Of a DNA stretch of 64,000 nt, positions 1 to 12,788 are shown one piece after another; position 1 is the first letter of the stretch, and each line of letters begins with the position of its first letter. The stretch is from Protea cynaroides (taxonomy: Eukaryota; Streptophyta; Magnoliopsida; Proteales; Proteaceae): positions 48,154,685 through 48,218,684 of the forward strand of contig CM053272.1 in assembly GCA_028583415.1 (NCBI GenBank), in the 5' to 3' direction. Position numbers and translations under genes: made by a program. The notes beneath the pieces were generated by a model. That model did no database searches, was not told where the DNA came from, and worked only from the letters and a program-made list of their open reading frames with translations.

Positions 1-126
1 CATTGTCATTTAACAACCAAAGTTTATCTGAAGCAGCAACAATGAGTTGCTGAGTCGAGCAGAAGATACAATTCAGGATGAAACAGTGCTTATATCTTGG
101 TTTGAGAGTGGAAAGGGCCCATGCAT

Positions 127-3100
127 CTACATATCAAACAATTGCTTAGGATCTTCATTATTATATTCACTGAATAACCTGGTCTTCTCCTGATAATAGC
201 TCTTTAACCAGCCTCCAATCAGCCGGATTTCTGATGCCCTCTGCTCAACCAACCAATCGGGATCTTCACTGGTTGAAGAACGCAAATCTATGTGATGGGC
301 ACCTGAGAAACACAGCAAAGTTTGTGTTGTTATTTCACTAAACATACAAATACAGGGAGATAACATCTGGACCAAGATTGTTGTGAAAGAAAGTTCAGCT
401 ATACCACTTTAAAAAAACATTGACTCTTCATTGTTTTAAGGCTATTTACTAAATCATGAAGAGTAAGAAAAGTCATGCACCGAACAATCTTACCCTTATT
501 AATCAAGATATTGGACAAGGGTGTCAGAACTCAGAATTAGGCATAGTAAACTTAGGTAAAGGAAAAATACAGTGTCGGACACATTCTGGTAGAATTTTGC
601 AAGGCCATTGAGAAACAAGTCCAGAACTTTGGCTACATACAAAATGTTAGCACTGGACTTGTTTCGTGAGTCAGAAGTGACTCTGGTCAGGCACATCTAC
701 ACAGTATCTGTGAATGGGCACAACTAGTTTTGCTATGTATAATGGGTGATTTGGTAACTCTGACTGTACTTTGGTATGGAGGTAATTATCTAGATCTTCC
801 ACATGTAAATTCATACCCAAATTCAATCATTTACCCCTCCTATGTAATGGTATGCCCTCTCGCGTATGTCTGTGCATCCCCTTGGGGGTCCTTAAAATTT
901 CGACGGTTTATTTTGCCACTTGGCGAACTCTATTTAGGCTGAAACTCTGGCTTGTGAGCAGGGGCTTTTAGGTTTCCGGGTCCAAAAACACCCCCCCCCC
1001 TCTATTTTCCCAAAGGAAAAACCAGGGCCCCCCCCAAGAAAACCAGACAAATCAGACATTTTTAAGTTAAAAAACCAAAAAAATCAAATTCAATAAAATG
1101 AAAATAAAAAGGCATAAACATGAAGATGAAAGGAAAAAAATATCATATAGAACATAGTTTCTAAAAATATGGTACATGTGCATATTATTGTAATTAAAAT
1201 ATAAAGCAATAAAACAAGACAAAATCAAAAACACTAACTAAACTCATGGTGAAACCTGGGAAAGCCTAAGAAAGAAAAAAGCAACGATAAAATATAAATG
1301 AAATTGTTTTATGTGTTTGCAGACGAAAGAACTGTGGTACTACTACTTTTATATTTTCTCAGTTCCAAAGCAAAGAAACATAAATGAATACCTTACTTCC
1401 CCCCACCCCCAAAAAAAAAAAAAAAAAAAAGAAGAAGAAGAAAAACCCATAAATGAATACCTGGAATAACAAGACAAAATCAAAACCACTAATCATGGGA
1501 TGTGAGAAAACGGATTGTCACTACCAATGGTTATTTTCATTAACAAAGCCTATGCTATCTATTTTCATATACTAGCGTCCACTATTGATGTCTATGCTTT
1601 TGGCTATACCCTTGGCAATGTTTGTTATCATACATCCCCTTCCCCCTACTTCTTCTTCTCAATGAAGGTGACCCCTTATGATGCTGAAGCATCCTAGAGA
1701 AGAATTCCAAGGGTTTCATAAACCACTGGATCAGTTTTGGTATTTGGGAACAACATTCCATTACAAGAAATTAGTTATCTTAGTCACTTTTCTTTGGGCT
1801 CAACTTTGGATGGTCAAAGCTTCAATGTTTTGCATGATATTACTGTTGTTTGAAATGTTATTGAATAACCTATCCAACAAGATCAAAATCCTGCAATTCC
1901 ACATTATCCTGGGAAAATTGACCACTTTACTGTCGGAGTGTTGATTTCTGATGGGATTCTCTTTTAGAAAGTCCAATTTGACCAAGATTTCTGCTTCAAG
2001 TCTATTAGGAAAAAGGTTAAGCACTCAAGAGAGTTATTATATTGCAATTAGATTCATATTAGGAATCATCTTCATGTTTTATTAGGTTTCATACTAAGTA
2101 TGTGTTTATATAACTTAAAGGGCCAGTTTTTCACTAGGTTGAGTACTAAAGTGAGTCAAATCCAAACACGAATTTAGGAGATTCTGAGTATGAAATTTTG
2201 AGTTTTAGTTAAGAAGCTATTCCAGCTTAACTGTTCTCTACTCTTCTTTTTAAGGAATTCTTCTATTTTTTTCTCTATTTTCTGTTCTTCCTTTCATCCT
2301 TTTCAGTTGTCTCTTTCTCCTGGTTACTGTTCACTGTCCCATAACAGCACCTGAGAACTTATTCTTCCCCTAATTTATTCTATTTCTTAAAGCCCTAATC
2401 AATTTTATCCTGTTCCCGATTTTCTTTCCTTGCTGTTCAGCCTTTAAAATCCATAATCCTAGGCTGTGTTGAATCACCTTAACTATAGATTGATGTAGCA
2501 AGGGGATGCCAATACAAGGACATAACTGGGGTCAATTAATCATCTCGAAAGTCGCTTTCAAAACCATCAGAATTGATAAGAGACTAAGAGAGGGTAAGAA
2601 TAAGAATGAAACATAAGTTGATCTATACCCTAAGAATCACCACCGAAGTTTGGTTTGTTTTCTCAACCAAATGAACGTCACCCGAATCATTTTCAAATCC
2701 CTCATTATCAGATTAAAAGCCATCAGATAAGACCAATACTCAGTCAGTCCTCAAGGTACATTGCAATAGCTGTCACTGCCTTACCCCTGATGTGATCTTC
2801 TCTCGGACCATCCTTTCAGTAGTATAATCACCAGTTCCACCCTAAGTCACTGTCATATTGGTCCTCAGAGCTCTTCAAATGCTCTATCTCCCTCCCCCTT
2901 TATCACCCTTGAAAATGGAGGGTCTCAACTAAGATAGTTTCTCTCCCCTTCTTTTCAGTTTCTTTTCCTTATCCCCCTCCCTTAAAAAAAAGAGTTCTGT
3001 TTCTTTCCTTTATGGAAGTGAAAGAAGAAACTGGCACCAGTAGTGACTACTGACTGGTTCTCTCAAATCTAGATGCCACTATTTTATTAGGTGGTCAGTT

Positions 3101-6100
3101 TCCCCGCTGACTCGGGTTTTTTACATTTTTTCGAAAGAAAATTGCAATTACTGTCAAGATGTAACAGCCTAAGCAATGGTGAAACTGGTGTTGCAAAGAG
3201 CCAAAGAGAATGTATTAACAGTGTCGAGGTGATAGGTGAAATGAGGGCAAATTACGAACTGGAACTGGTTCATGTCACCTCATGATTTTGTATACTCTAA
3301 TTCAAGAATCAGCACCAATGAAATGGCATGATCCAAAAACTGTGAAGGTAATTAAATTGACCATCTGAGGATCTGAGCAGAGTCCAGTGACTCCAGTGGA
3401 TATTAACCAAAAATGGTCAACAAGTCCTGAGAGAAATTTACAGAACAAAAACTAAGAAAGAAGGATTTAAAATTTGTAATGTTTTAGATTTTTTTTGGAG
3501 GGAGGGGAGTTGATGTGTGAGTTATCAACAATCTAAGTAGGGATCACTGACTAGAACAGTTTAAATTGGAGGATGACCATTCTAATGTTCTTGGTGCCCT
3601 GTGCCACATGTTCTTTCTAAAACAGGCAATAATGCCAGTAGAAACTTCGCTCACTACAATAGAGGAATCGGGAACAGCTCTATCAATTAATCATACCAAT
3701 CGACATTCAGACAGAAAGAAAGTATGTTGTTTAGGAGGGGTTAAAACATTCATTGTAATTGAAAAGGTATGAAGGTAAAAGAAGGGTGAATAATTAAAGT
3801 TATATCATCTAGATCTGTACCTTCATTTGTAACAAGTGCGACAATGGATTCAGAAACATTCTGCAGAACCCTGCAACGCATAATGTAGATACCCATCACT
3901 TTTCAGAAGATAATTACTCAACAGAATTATGATGAAGTAACATGGATAAGATCTCACCCGCCACCACTCCAAGGATCCAACAGTCCATTTGAAAATATTA
4001 TGTTACTTCCGAATGTCTTTAATACGGTCCTCAAATCCTTCGCAAGAAGACAGATATGAGCCAGAATGAAACAGTGGCAAATTAGAGTATCCAGTACAAA
4101 CATCAGAATGTGCTTGCCTACATCATATCCAGGATGAAAAAAGAAAAAGAAAAAAAAATTGTTGCAATATAGATTTCAGTATATATCAATTACGATTACA
4201 GATAAATATATCAAACACTTCATTTTTTCATCATGAAAATGCTTGTACACTTTTATTTTCATATGTATATAAATATGGGTATTTTCCCTCAACTTTGGAG
4301 TTAAGATAAGACCAGGTTTAGCTAAAATATCATGTTTGTAGGTACCATATGGATAGTGTATGAAAATTAGATACCAATACTCAACCACAAACAAAAAATT
4401 TCATTAAGAATGACACAATAAGAGACTAAATGGCAACTAATAATGTTATATCTGCATATAAATGATGGCCGTTTCATAAATAATTCATAGAACTAGGAAA
4501 TAGATCCCATCCACTCAATCGAGCAAATGGTATGTAAGGGAGTGACTAGTTATCAGTAACCTAAGACAGAAGCCAGTGCACAATTGGCAAGTTATGAAGG
4601 AGTTCCCTAAGGTAGATGTATTAAGACATTTGTAAGCCATTATCATTGTCTCTTGACTGGTCTGCATTCTGAGTTCTTATGTTCACATACTACAGGAACC
4701 GCTATGCCTCCTCATACGATGTACTTAAAAGTATTGCACATGTCAAAACCCAGTCCTAGAATGAATATCACCAAGCAAAACCAGTATCAGTCTATCAGCA
4801 CATGCATGGATTTTTACACAACAACCACTGACACAAATTTTCAGCCTTGAGACATTACAGTTCTTCCAAGAGATTCTTCATTTATTCCCCTGGTTCCCCT
4901 CTCCCACTTTTCCCCTTCTTTCGAATTTTAAAACTAGATACATGTCTAGTTCTATACATTATGGATTCGGGCATGTCCTATATTCAGAAGAGAAGCAATA
5001 AATAAACTGAAATTAATTAGGCTCTAAAAATGGATGTACGTTTGTCTGTCTTCAACTACTTCCTGGGGCAGACCACCTAATTTTTTGAAGATCAAACTTC
5101 AGTTCCACAAAGTATTTCAAAAGAAGAGTAAGATATTTCCACAAATGGATCATTAACCATTGGGGTTATGCTAAATAAAAAAGACTGAAACTATTAGAAC
5201 AATTAGCAATGTAAGCAGGGACAACAAAAAAAATCATTTATGGAGCATAATTAATAGATAAAGAGCTCCCACTTCGCTGCTGGTAAAAATAATTTATAAA
5301 AAACTTTAGAATGCTACTACAAGGATATATTAATAGATAAGAAAGTCTCACTTCAGTGCATATCTTGTGGAAGTGAACTGACTAATGGTTTGTTTTTTAA
5401 ATGTTTATGTGGCAGGGATTAGGTATTTTACTTGAGGGCATTGCATGCCATGTTGCTGTTCCTGATTATAATGCAGTGCCGTCTGTTCTTCTTCTGGGAC
5501 TCTAGGACATTCCTTTAAAGTCTAATGCAATCATGATATGGCCTATTCTTTAATGTAAACAATATCATAGAAAAATAAATGCTTTTAGAGAGATAACTGT
5601 TTCCTTATAGCCAATCCAAAAGGATGGATGATAATGAGAGATGATAAAGTGAAAGTCCTCTATACTACAATCCAATTAGAAAAATAATTTTGACAAGAAC
5701 TTGAAATAAAAAATGAATTTCTTTCTTTTTTTGGTAGATAAGATGAAAGCTATTTAATAAAGTCAACAATTATTGTCTTACATGTCCACCAAATTCTGTC
5801 GTTATCCATCGAGGGCTTGGATTGACACCAAAATCCTTAGAGCACTCTTCTTGATAAGAAGAGTAATCAAAATCATATGTTGGAAACATGCTTTTGCTCT
5901 CGCTGCTGGACATTGGCATAACCATCTCAGTGCATGCCTAAAATAGGGCAATACTCGAAATCAGTGATACTTCAAGGCTAATGAAAGCATGAAGATTTTG
6001 GACAAAAGATCAGTTTGAAGTTGAACAGCAGTGATACACTCCACTGAAGAAAGCATGAAGATGTTGAACAAAAGATACGTTTGCAGTTGAACAGTCAGTG

Positions 6101-9100
6101 ATACACTAGAAATAACAGACCTGCCAATTCCATCCATCCATTCCATGAGGATCATCTCCCAGGTCAAAGCAGTCAACTGTTCCTGTATAATTGTAATAGA
6201 TGTTCACGCCTGCATATATACGCTCTAAAACACTAGTTCCATCAGGACAACTGTCAATCTTTCTGCATACCTAGAAACAATAATGCCAAAAATATTAATA
6301 ACTCAGAAGCTCAGTCTCATAGAAAGATTGGTTGACATTCTCTGAGTAACAAGGTTTAGAGTACGATTGAAGCTAAACCACAAAAAGATACTCAGCAACG
6401 GAAAAGTTGTCATGCCTGGACGAACATGGTTCAAATTTCAACAGTTTATCATGGATTTAACGTTGGATGATCCGAAACAACAAGCGACTTAACATGTTTA
6501 CAAGGTTTCAACCAAAATTTGGGTTGAAATGCCATAGTGCCTTATGTCAAATCACATATTTTGCATGAAAGGGTCAAAATTTCGACCATGAGAGGTGTTT
6601 CGACCGAATGGGTAGGGAACTCAAAGAAATATGGATTTTTTCCCCAAATTGCTTCTATCATTGTCTGTATAAAGGAACTGTGGAGTAGTAGAACGCATCT
6701 ACTTCGATTTCTTAGCTGGATTTGAATTTAAAGGTAAAGCTTTTTTTTCCCTTGAAATCAATTTTTTACAAAAATAAGGTAAATATATATTGGTTAGCCT
6801 TCAACTTTATATATTAGACACCATATGCTGATCTACAACTTCACGAGGTCGGATTTCACGTTCTTTTTTTAATTTTATTTTAAGGTTTGAAATTTTGATT
6901 TTTTCAAACTAATTTTTGAAAAAAAAAAATGAGGTTAATATATATTGTTGGCTTTCAATTTTTTTATAAGTTAGGCATGGTTGGCGATTTGCGGCTTCAC
7001 GAAGATGTATTTTCTGTCCAGAAATATGTTAGATTATGTGGATCTAAAAAATAGAAAAAAAAAATATTTGTTTTGCTCTGAAAACTCATGAAAATTTGTG
7101 GAATTATTGCTGATGCCCTCTAATTTTATGATTATCATTTGTATCATATTTCAATTGTTTTTATTGAATTCTGTGTTCTCTAGGACTAATTTATGTGTTG
7201 AGAAGGCTATATATGGGAAATAATACAGGAGGCTACGACATACAATAACAACCTACAGTCCGAAGCCAAACTGTGACTTTTGTTATTTTTTTCTTTCAAT
7301 CTAATGATTCACACATCTGTAAATATGCTTATATAGGCACTAAAGGAAGTTTCCATCATTTGGCCACATATCCAAGCCCATTTCATATATTTCGACAATA
7401 TATTTCGGTTTTGACCAGAGTCTAAATCCTGAAACAAAAAAAAAAAAAAAAACCAAAATTCGGATGTGAACAAATAAATATAGACTCAACAATGGAAAGA
7501 GTTCACATGCCTGGACAGAGAAATATCATAGGTTTGATTCACAAAATGATACCAAAGGCATAATATAGCATTGGAAGATTAAGCCAACATGAGGACATCC
7601 ATTTTCATGCCTATGCATCTTCTACTAGCAAAAGAAGGTTCTTGAATGGAAAACATCACAGCATGGTAAAATCAGTCCAATGATTGTTTAAAAAATAGAA
7701 AGAACAATAAAAGAATCCCCGGGGCTCCTTATAAAGAACTTAACGACAACAAGTTTGCCAATGGAGACAGCCAGTTGAACTTGGAGATATTTGGAGAATG
7801 TGACCACCAGAGGTTCACAGACTATTAATATGAGAAAACAAAGACATTTCGAACACTAATGGTCGAGAGGTAAAAGCACAGACTCAACGCACAGTTAAGC
7901 ACTTTCTGGGTCACAGACTATCACTATAAGAGATACGGTGAAAAGAATAAAGAAGATGAAAAACAAAGCAGCTAACAAACAGCAGATTCAGATTGACAAT
8001 TTGAACTAACCTCTTTTATTGGATTTCCAGGCAAAGGCATCATAAATTCAGAGGGATAGGGATAATCCACCATCGCCAAATAGCTATAAGCAGATTCCAA
8101 CCAGTCTGAAAGATCTTGACTGCTTCTCAGATTCCTTGAATTTGTGTTCGATCACATCCAGAGTCAAATGAACAAATTAAACAATGAGATTTGCCTCACA
8201 ATAGAATAGAGCTTACACATTGAGACAGCACAACTCAGCTTACCCACAGATACGAAAAGTACGAGTTAGTCCCAATAGGCCATCATCAGTCTGGGCCTCT
8301 GCTTCTATTGCGTCCCAGGACTCTTTTATAGTATTAAAGCAACTCACACTTTCACGCTGCGTAAGAAAGAAGAAGACAAAAGCTATAACACAGAGAATTA
8401 ACATTGATATGTCATGACTCAGGACCGAGAGAGAGACAGACCTTGAAGTCATTGGAGACAATGTCATAAAACGTTTCAGGCGGCACAATATTTTCAAATT
8501 GCAGAATCGGTGCCGACGAAGCAAGTGCTCCAATAGCAATATGTGGGTACTTAAGTCTCATCCACGCAGCCAACACTGTTCCAATAATTGCAGTCAAAGA
8601 GTTAAAAGAAGGTCAGATTCTGAAACAAAGGACACAACAAATTCAATTGAATGCGTTGACATTAATTTAAAAGAAAGAAGCCTAAGAAGAACAAAAGATA
8701 AGCATCGTGCAAAGCCTTACTTCCACCATAAGATCCCCCAAATAATACAACCGGACAAGCCTCAGCAGATAAATTCCGTTTCAGGTCAGTAATCAACACA
8801 GCAAAGTCAGCAAGTGCTTGTCCGGCCGTAAGGTGCGACAAAGAAGAAGCGTCCTTATAGGCGAGATCTCTACTTCCGTAGGGCATTGACTCCCCATAGT
8901 AACGATGCTAACAGACAGTTACCAATACAAGTAAAACTAAAATCATTTCTCGAATCAATTATGTTTCTTCTACATCATTTTACTCAGAATGATCGAATTA
9001 AGTAAAGAAATAATTAAATTCGAGACGAACACAGAATCATCGAAGTTGATTCATTCAAAGAAAACCAAAGAGCCTCAAAAGCTTACTTCGGGGAAGATGA

Positions 9101-9518
9101 CCATGGCGCCAAAACGAGGAGCGATCTCCCAAACAAAGCCGGTGTTGGCAGCGAACCATTCGATGTCGCCTTCGTTTCCGCAGTAAAAAAAGATAGGACC
9201 CATCTGCTTTGGTCCGACCCAGTGATCGGTGTTGATGAGGTATCGCTGCTGGAACGTTGGGAGGTTTGAGAAGCTGAAATGATCGAGACGCTGCGTGAAG
9301 TAACGAGTCTCATATTGAAATGAATTTGGAAGTGCTTTGGTTCTGTTGAGCTCTGCAAATTTTCCAAGGAAACGAGAAGTAGCTCTGAAAGAGCGAACCT
9401 CTGCTGCTGCTGCTGCTGCTGCTGCTGCTACTGCTTTCGACTTGATCGACAATTGCGATGATGAAAAGGAAGATAGTATCAGTATCAACAAAATCAAGCA
9501 CAGCGTGGCAGTCGCCAT
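127..9518 (-). CDS. PRCP: Lysosomal Pro-X carboxypeptidase-like serine protease (peptidase family S28), ten exons, complete
   Basis: Exons on the minus strand: 9518-9087, 8907-8721, 8575-8442, 8356-8244, 8134-8011, 6270-6121, 5937-5782, 4037-3958, 3870-3821 and 302-127 (stop). All introns are GT-AG and the phases join, giving 1602 bp and 533 aa. Seen: a hydrophobic N-terminal signal peptide (residues 1-22); nine alanines at 31-39; the nucleophile motif GGSYGG with Ser203; LLDPWSGG with the likely catalytic Asp453; GAHHIDLR with His478/479. The order Ser-Asp-His and the spacing fit family S28. Known of the family: it removes a C-terminal residue that follows proline, in lysosome/vacuole or secreted compartments. 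The length is near the usual 490-530 aa. Residues 40-144 hold the conserved pro/N-terminal region (YFTQRLDHF, GPIFFYCGNEG). The start at 9518 is chosen because it gives a signal peptide and follows a TATA-like box. The last intron is unusually long (3.5 kb). No break or missing catalytic residue was seen. Confidence 0.93.
303..3820 (-). other. Intron 9 of the Pro-X carboxypeptidase gene (3.5 kb)
   Basis: This intron lies between the exon ending in VTNEG and the last exon beginning GAHHIDLR. It holds C- and A-homopolymers around 988 and 1411-1430, followed by a GAA run. No transposon protein fragment or terminal repeat was recognised. The open frames in it are short and resemble no family I know. 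Confidence 0.8.
4038..5781 (-). other. Intron 7 of the Pro-X carboxypeptidase gene (1.7 kb)
   Basis: AT-rich intron between the exon ending ITTEFGGH and the exon carrying the DPWS motif. I see no gene, terminal repeat or retroelement fragment in it. Confidence 0.8.
6271..8010 (-). other. Intron 5 of the Pro-X carboxypeptidase gene (1.7 kb), with inserted repeat
   Basis: This intron contains about 1.05 kb of repeat-like sequence (around 6425-7480). It is bounded on both sides by a similar 35-bp stretch containing CATGCCTGGAC (6389-6424 and 7482-7520). Inside is a two-unit tandem repeat of about 150 bp. The remainder, 7520-8010, holds nothing I recognise. Confidence 0.7.
6735..7030. repeat. 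Two-copy tandem repeat, unit about 150 bp, intronic
   Basis: The segment with GGTAAATATATATTGGTTAG (from 6779) through CTTCACGAGGTCGG reappears about 150 bp later as GGTTAATATATATTGTTGGC through CTTCACGAAGATG. The copies are diverged, so the duplication is old. It lies inside intron 5 of the carboxypeptidase gene. Confidence 0.6.
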
Positions 9519-9608
9519 ATCCTCGTTTTAGCAGCCCAGCGACCGGTGATACTTTGGACAGCGAATCTACGGTGGTCGGAATTTAGCTGGGAATCTAGGA
9601 TTCACTGT

Positions 9609-9617
9609 TTATAAATA
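9609..9617 (-). promoter_or_regulatory. TATA-like box of the Pro-X carboxypeptidase gene
   Basis: Read on the minus strand this is TATTTATAA, about 95 bp upstream of the start codon at 9518. That is a plausible distance for a plant core promoter with a 5' UTR of about 60 bp. The assignment rests on motif and position only. Confidence 0.4.
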
Positions 9618-9660
9618 CGGCACCAATCCGTTCCATCTAGATGAACCCCTTAAACCAGAG

Positions 9661-10480
9661 GTCCAGAACCATAACCAAGTGGCGTATCAGCATCTACGGG
9701 TGTCAATTCAGGCTCGTCTAATCCGATTAAGACCGTTCGATTATGGGCCGAGATTGATCCAACGGATTACTAGATGTTTGGAGTTTTGATCTCGATCGAT
9801 TATTAAACAGGCATTCACAGGGCAAAGGTGTAACCTGAATAAACTGATCGATTTTGAAGACCAATCGGACTAATTATTAAATGTTACAGGTTTTGGCCTG
9901 GATTAATTATTAAATAGGCATTTGCAGGGTAAGGGTGTAGACCGATCGAAGGAATCAAATTTGTCTTTAAATCGAACTGAATCTTGATTTAGATCAAATA
10001 AATACAATCTCAAAGTTAAAAGTCAAAAACATTAAAATGTCTCTTACTCTTTCATTTATTGGATCTTCCATTCATTTTTTTTCATTCTCATCTTCTACTT
10101 GGGTGATCACAAGGCTAATAACTAATAAAAGTCTTTTATAATTCTACAAGAAGGTATTTAATCTACATGAGAACAATTATGGATTTGAAACGAAACATTT
10201 TTTTCCATTCTTATTTACATATTGGCATAAGCTCATTATATTTTGGTATGAACTCGTTACAATCCGTTTATCGATAAGACCGAATTCAAACGTGTCCATG
10301 CCTCGCCAATGAGGGACCAATTAGATAAATGGATGATCATGATACAAATTGTTAAAATGATAGGGATCGATTAAACCCAATGAAGAACCAATGACACCTT
10401 TATCAGCATCATAGGATTTGGTATGCTCTTCTACCCAATAAATAAATAAAAAAGGATTTAGTATGCTCATCCTTACAAAT
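9661..10480. other. Intergenic region upstream of the carboxypeptidase gene
   Basis: No gene is visible. A stretch around 9695-9960 contains GGGTGTCAA-type and repeated ATTAATTATTAAA-type motifs resembling plant inverted-repeat transposon ends, but I could not pair two termini. Confidence 0.5.
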
Positions 10481-10489
10481 AATTCCCAT

Positions 10490-11260
10490 AATCATAGGAA
10501 CTTCTTTTTTTTCTCTTTTTTTGGTAACTCCAAAATCTATTTATTAACTAAAAGGTAAGAACTAGTGGAGTCATCTTATAAAGATCCAAAATCGAAAGAG
10601 TGGGGATGGGCCAAACTACCTTCCCTATCGTAGATAAGGCCCTCCTAACCAAGGAATCAGCAACCAAGTTGGCTTCCCTTTTAATATGATGGAAAGAGAT
10701 GGATAAATCTCTACACATAAAAAAAAATGTCCCTTACAATAGATATGACTTGGATATCTCCAACCACATCCTGATTATTTAACAGTTTAGAGATATCCAA
10801 ACAGTCCGTTTCGACAACCAACCTTGTGAAACCATGAGAGATGGCATCATGAACTCCAGTTCTAATTACCAAAGCTTCACCAATAGCAGCAGAAGAAAAG
10901 GGCATGGCCCATGAGTCCTGTAGCAGTGGTTCACCAAAAGCCGTCCTGATGATATAACCAATTCCACTTTTGGAGGCGTCCAATGTGAGAGTTGCATCAG
11001 TGCATGTTTAGTTTCATAAAACCAAGTTGTGGAGGAACTCAACGGTTAAGAGGTAAATGGGAGCTCTTCATATTCTCAGCAATGTCCTCCTTAGAAGTCA
11101 TAACTGTTTTATATTCCTTGAAAGCCTTCTCAACTCTTCTAACCGCCTCACTAGGTGAACCCACTTTGTTCTCAAAATATAATGCATTGCGGGCCTACAA
11201 AAGGTGCCAGCATATAAAGCTTGCAAAAATAAAAAGATTCCTTAAATCCTTTTTGGGAAG
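10490..11260 (-). pseudogene. L1-type LINE 3' fragment with RNase H-like domain
   Basis: On the minus strand, frames read ARNALYFENK...SEAVRRVEKAFKEYK, then DASKSGIGYIIRTAFGEPLL...VIRTGVHDAISHGFTRLVVETD, then REANLVADSLVRRA. This is the order seen at the C-terminus of plant L1 LINEs: a linker, then the RVT_3-type RNase H with its DAS and ADSL signatures. Frame changes and stops interrupt it (for example after HLPLNR). It ends in a T-rich stretch on the plus strand (10504-10520), consistent with a 3' tail. It is a 5'-truncated dead copy. Confidence 0.75.
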
Positions 11261-11870
11261 AGAAGGATTTGATGTTAAGGCATTAAGCCAATAGTGTAAA
11301 GAAAGGTCTTTTGTTTGTGGAACATGAAAAAAAAGACATATGGGAACCCCCATGACCCATTTTTAAGGGAAAATAAAATCTTCTCATGATCCAAACTAGA
11401 CACTAAAAATACATCACCTCTGTGTGAATAAACTTCAGTTTGAAATACATTATTGAAATATATTCTTGATCAAGAACACAACTTGTGATGACAAAAATGG
11501 AACTTGATATGTATTCTCATTCTTGAATCATGGGATCTATTAAATAACACAATCCATTCTTGAATCCGTACTCTAACTCATTTTCATTATAAGCCTAGAA
11601 CGAAAATATCTCGAATGTTTATTCCATTCTCATTCTATTTTAATAATGTATTCTTCAATCTTATATTGCATTTTTTTAAATACATTCTTAGAAAACACTC
11701 TAAACGCAACCTAAAATTGCATGCCATTGTAGTGAACTATATGGGCCTACTCCATTCCCAACCCTAAAGTCAGTACCTTGAAGGCCAATAAATGGCCCAC
11801 TAGCCGTATTGTGAATGGGTTGGGCTCATACTAAGCTCAATGTGCTCAATAAATAACTAGAAGTTCAAAC
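11261..11870. other. Intergenic region between repeats
   Basis: AT-rich sequence with no supported gene. No terminal repeats were identified. Confidence 0.5.
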
Positions 11871-12254
11871 TAGGGGTGTCAAAATTGGGTTCACACTGAA
11901 TCAGTCCGATTCAGCTGGCATCCAACGGAAACCAAATCTTGTTCAGTCATAATTGGATGTGTGCTTAGAGCCGAGTGAAAAATCGAAACAGAAACAGACT
12001 GATAGTGGACCACTGAAAGTCCATTAAGTCAACCTTTTCTAAATAAATGTGTAGGAAAAGAAACCAAACCATTTCCGATAATGATCCAATAGAACCCATT
12101 AAGCAAACTTGGCACTAAATGTTAGGAAACTGAAACCGGACTGATAGTAGGCTCATAAGCTCATTATACCAGTCCGATAACCCAAAACTGAACCAAGCTA
12201 AAGCCGAATCAACCTGAACTGAAATCGGACCGAACCAACCTAATGACACCCCTA
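11871..12254. mobile_element. Inverted-repeat (MITE-like) element with GGGGTGTCA ends
   Basis: The left end TAGGGGTGTC and the right end GACACCCCTA are perfect inverted copies. The interior is built from degenerate CCGATT/CCGAACC/CTGAAC repeats and has no coding capacity. The flanks (GTTCAAAC and ATCAAAAC) are only imperfect duplicates. The ends suggest a hAT-like non-autonomous element, but the superfamily is inferred. Confidence 0.5.
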
Positions 12255-12313
12255 ATCAAAACCCACCTAATTAATTGATTATCCACTCAATAAATACTTT
12301 ATAATTTAAATTA

Positions 12314-12780
12314 GTGTGTCCATTTTGGGACCAAACTAGCCTGAATTAACCCGAAACCGACTTAGACCGAACTCTTACCGGACATATTTCTGGTTGAGGT
12401 ATGGCATATCATACCAATCCCTGTTTGGTCTGGGCTAACCCGAAACAAGGCAAAAAAGTAGACCGATGAACCCGAACCCGATAATGACCTGGACAAAACC
12501 TATTTAAACCGAATATTAAACTTTAGCTTCAGTATTTCAGCCTTCTGGATGGCCTTAATAAGTTTCATATCAGATTTTCAACTCGAACCAACCCGATAAC
12601 AACCCAATAAGCTAGGCCCGATAGTAACCCAAACTCGAACTGGCCCATTAATTAATGTGCACAGTGCAGCCCACGCAGCCCGAACCTCTTAATAGACATA
12701 TTTCGGTCAAGTCTTATAAAGTCTGATATCGATTTAGCCAGAACAGAAACCAACCCAAACCAATCCGTTGACACCCCAAC
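12314..12780. mobile_element. hAT-like non-autonomous element with 8-bp target duplication
   Basis: The element is flanked by the direct repeat TTAAATTA at 12306-12313 and 12781-12788. It begins with a GTGTCC-type end and finishes with GACACCCCAAC, related to the neighbouring element at 11871-12254. The interior is rich in CCGAAC/CCCGAT motifs and has no ORF. An 8-bp duplication is the size made by hAT transposases. The duplicated octamer is AT-rich, so chance remains possible. Confidence 0.5.
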
Positions 12781-12788
12781 TTAAATTA

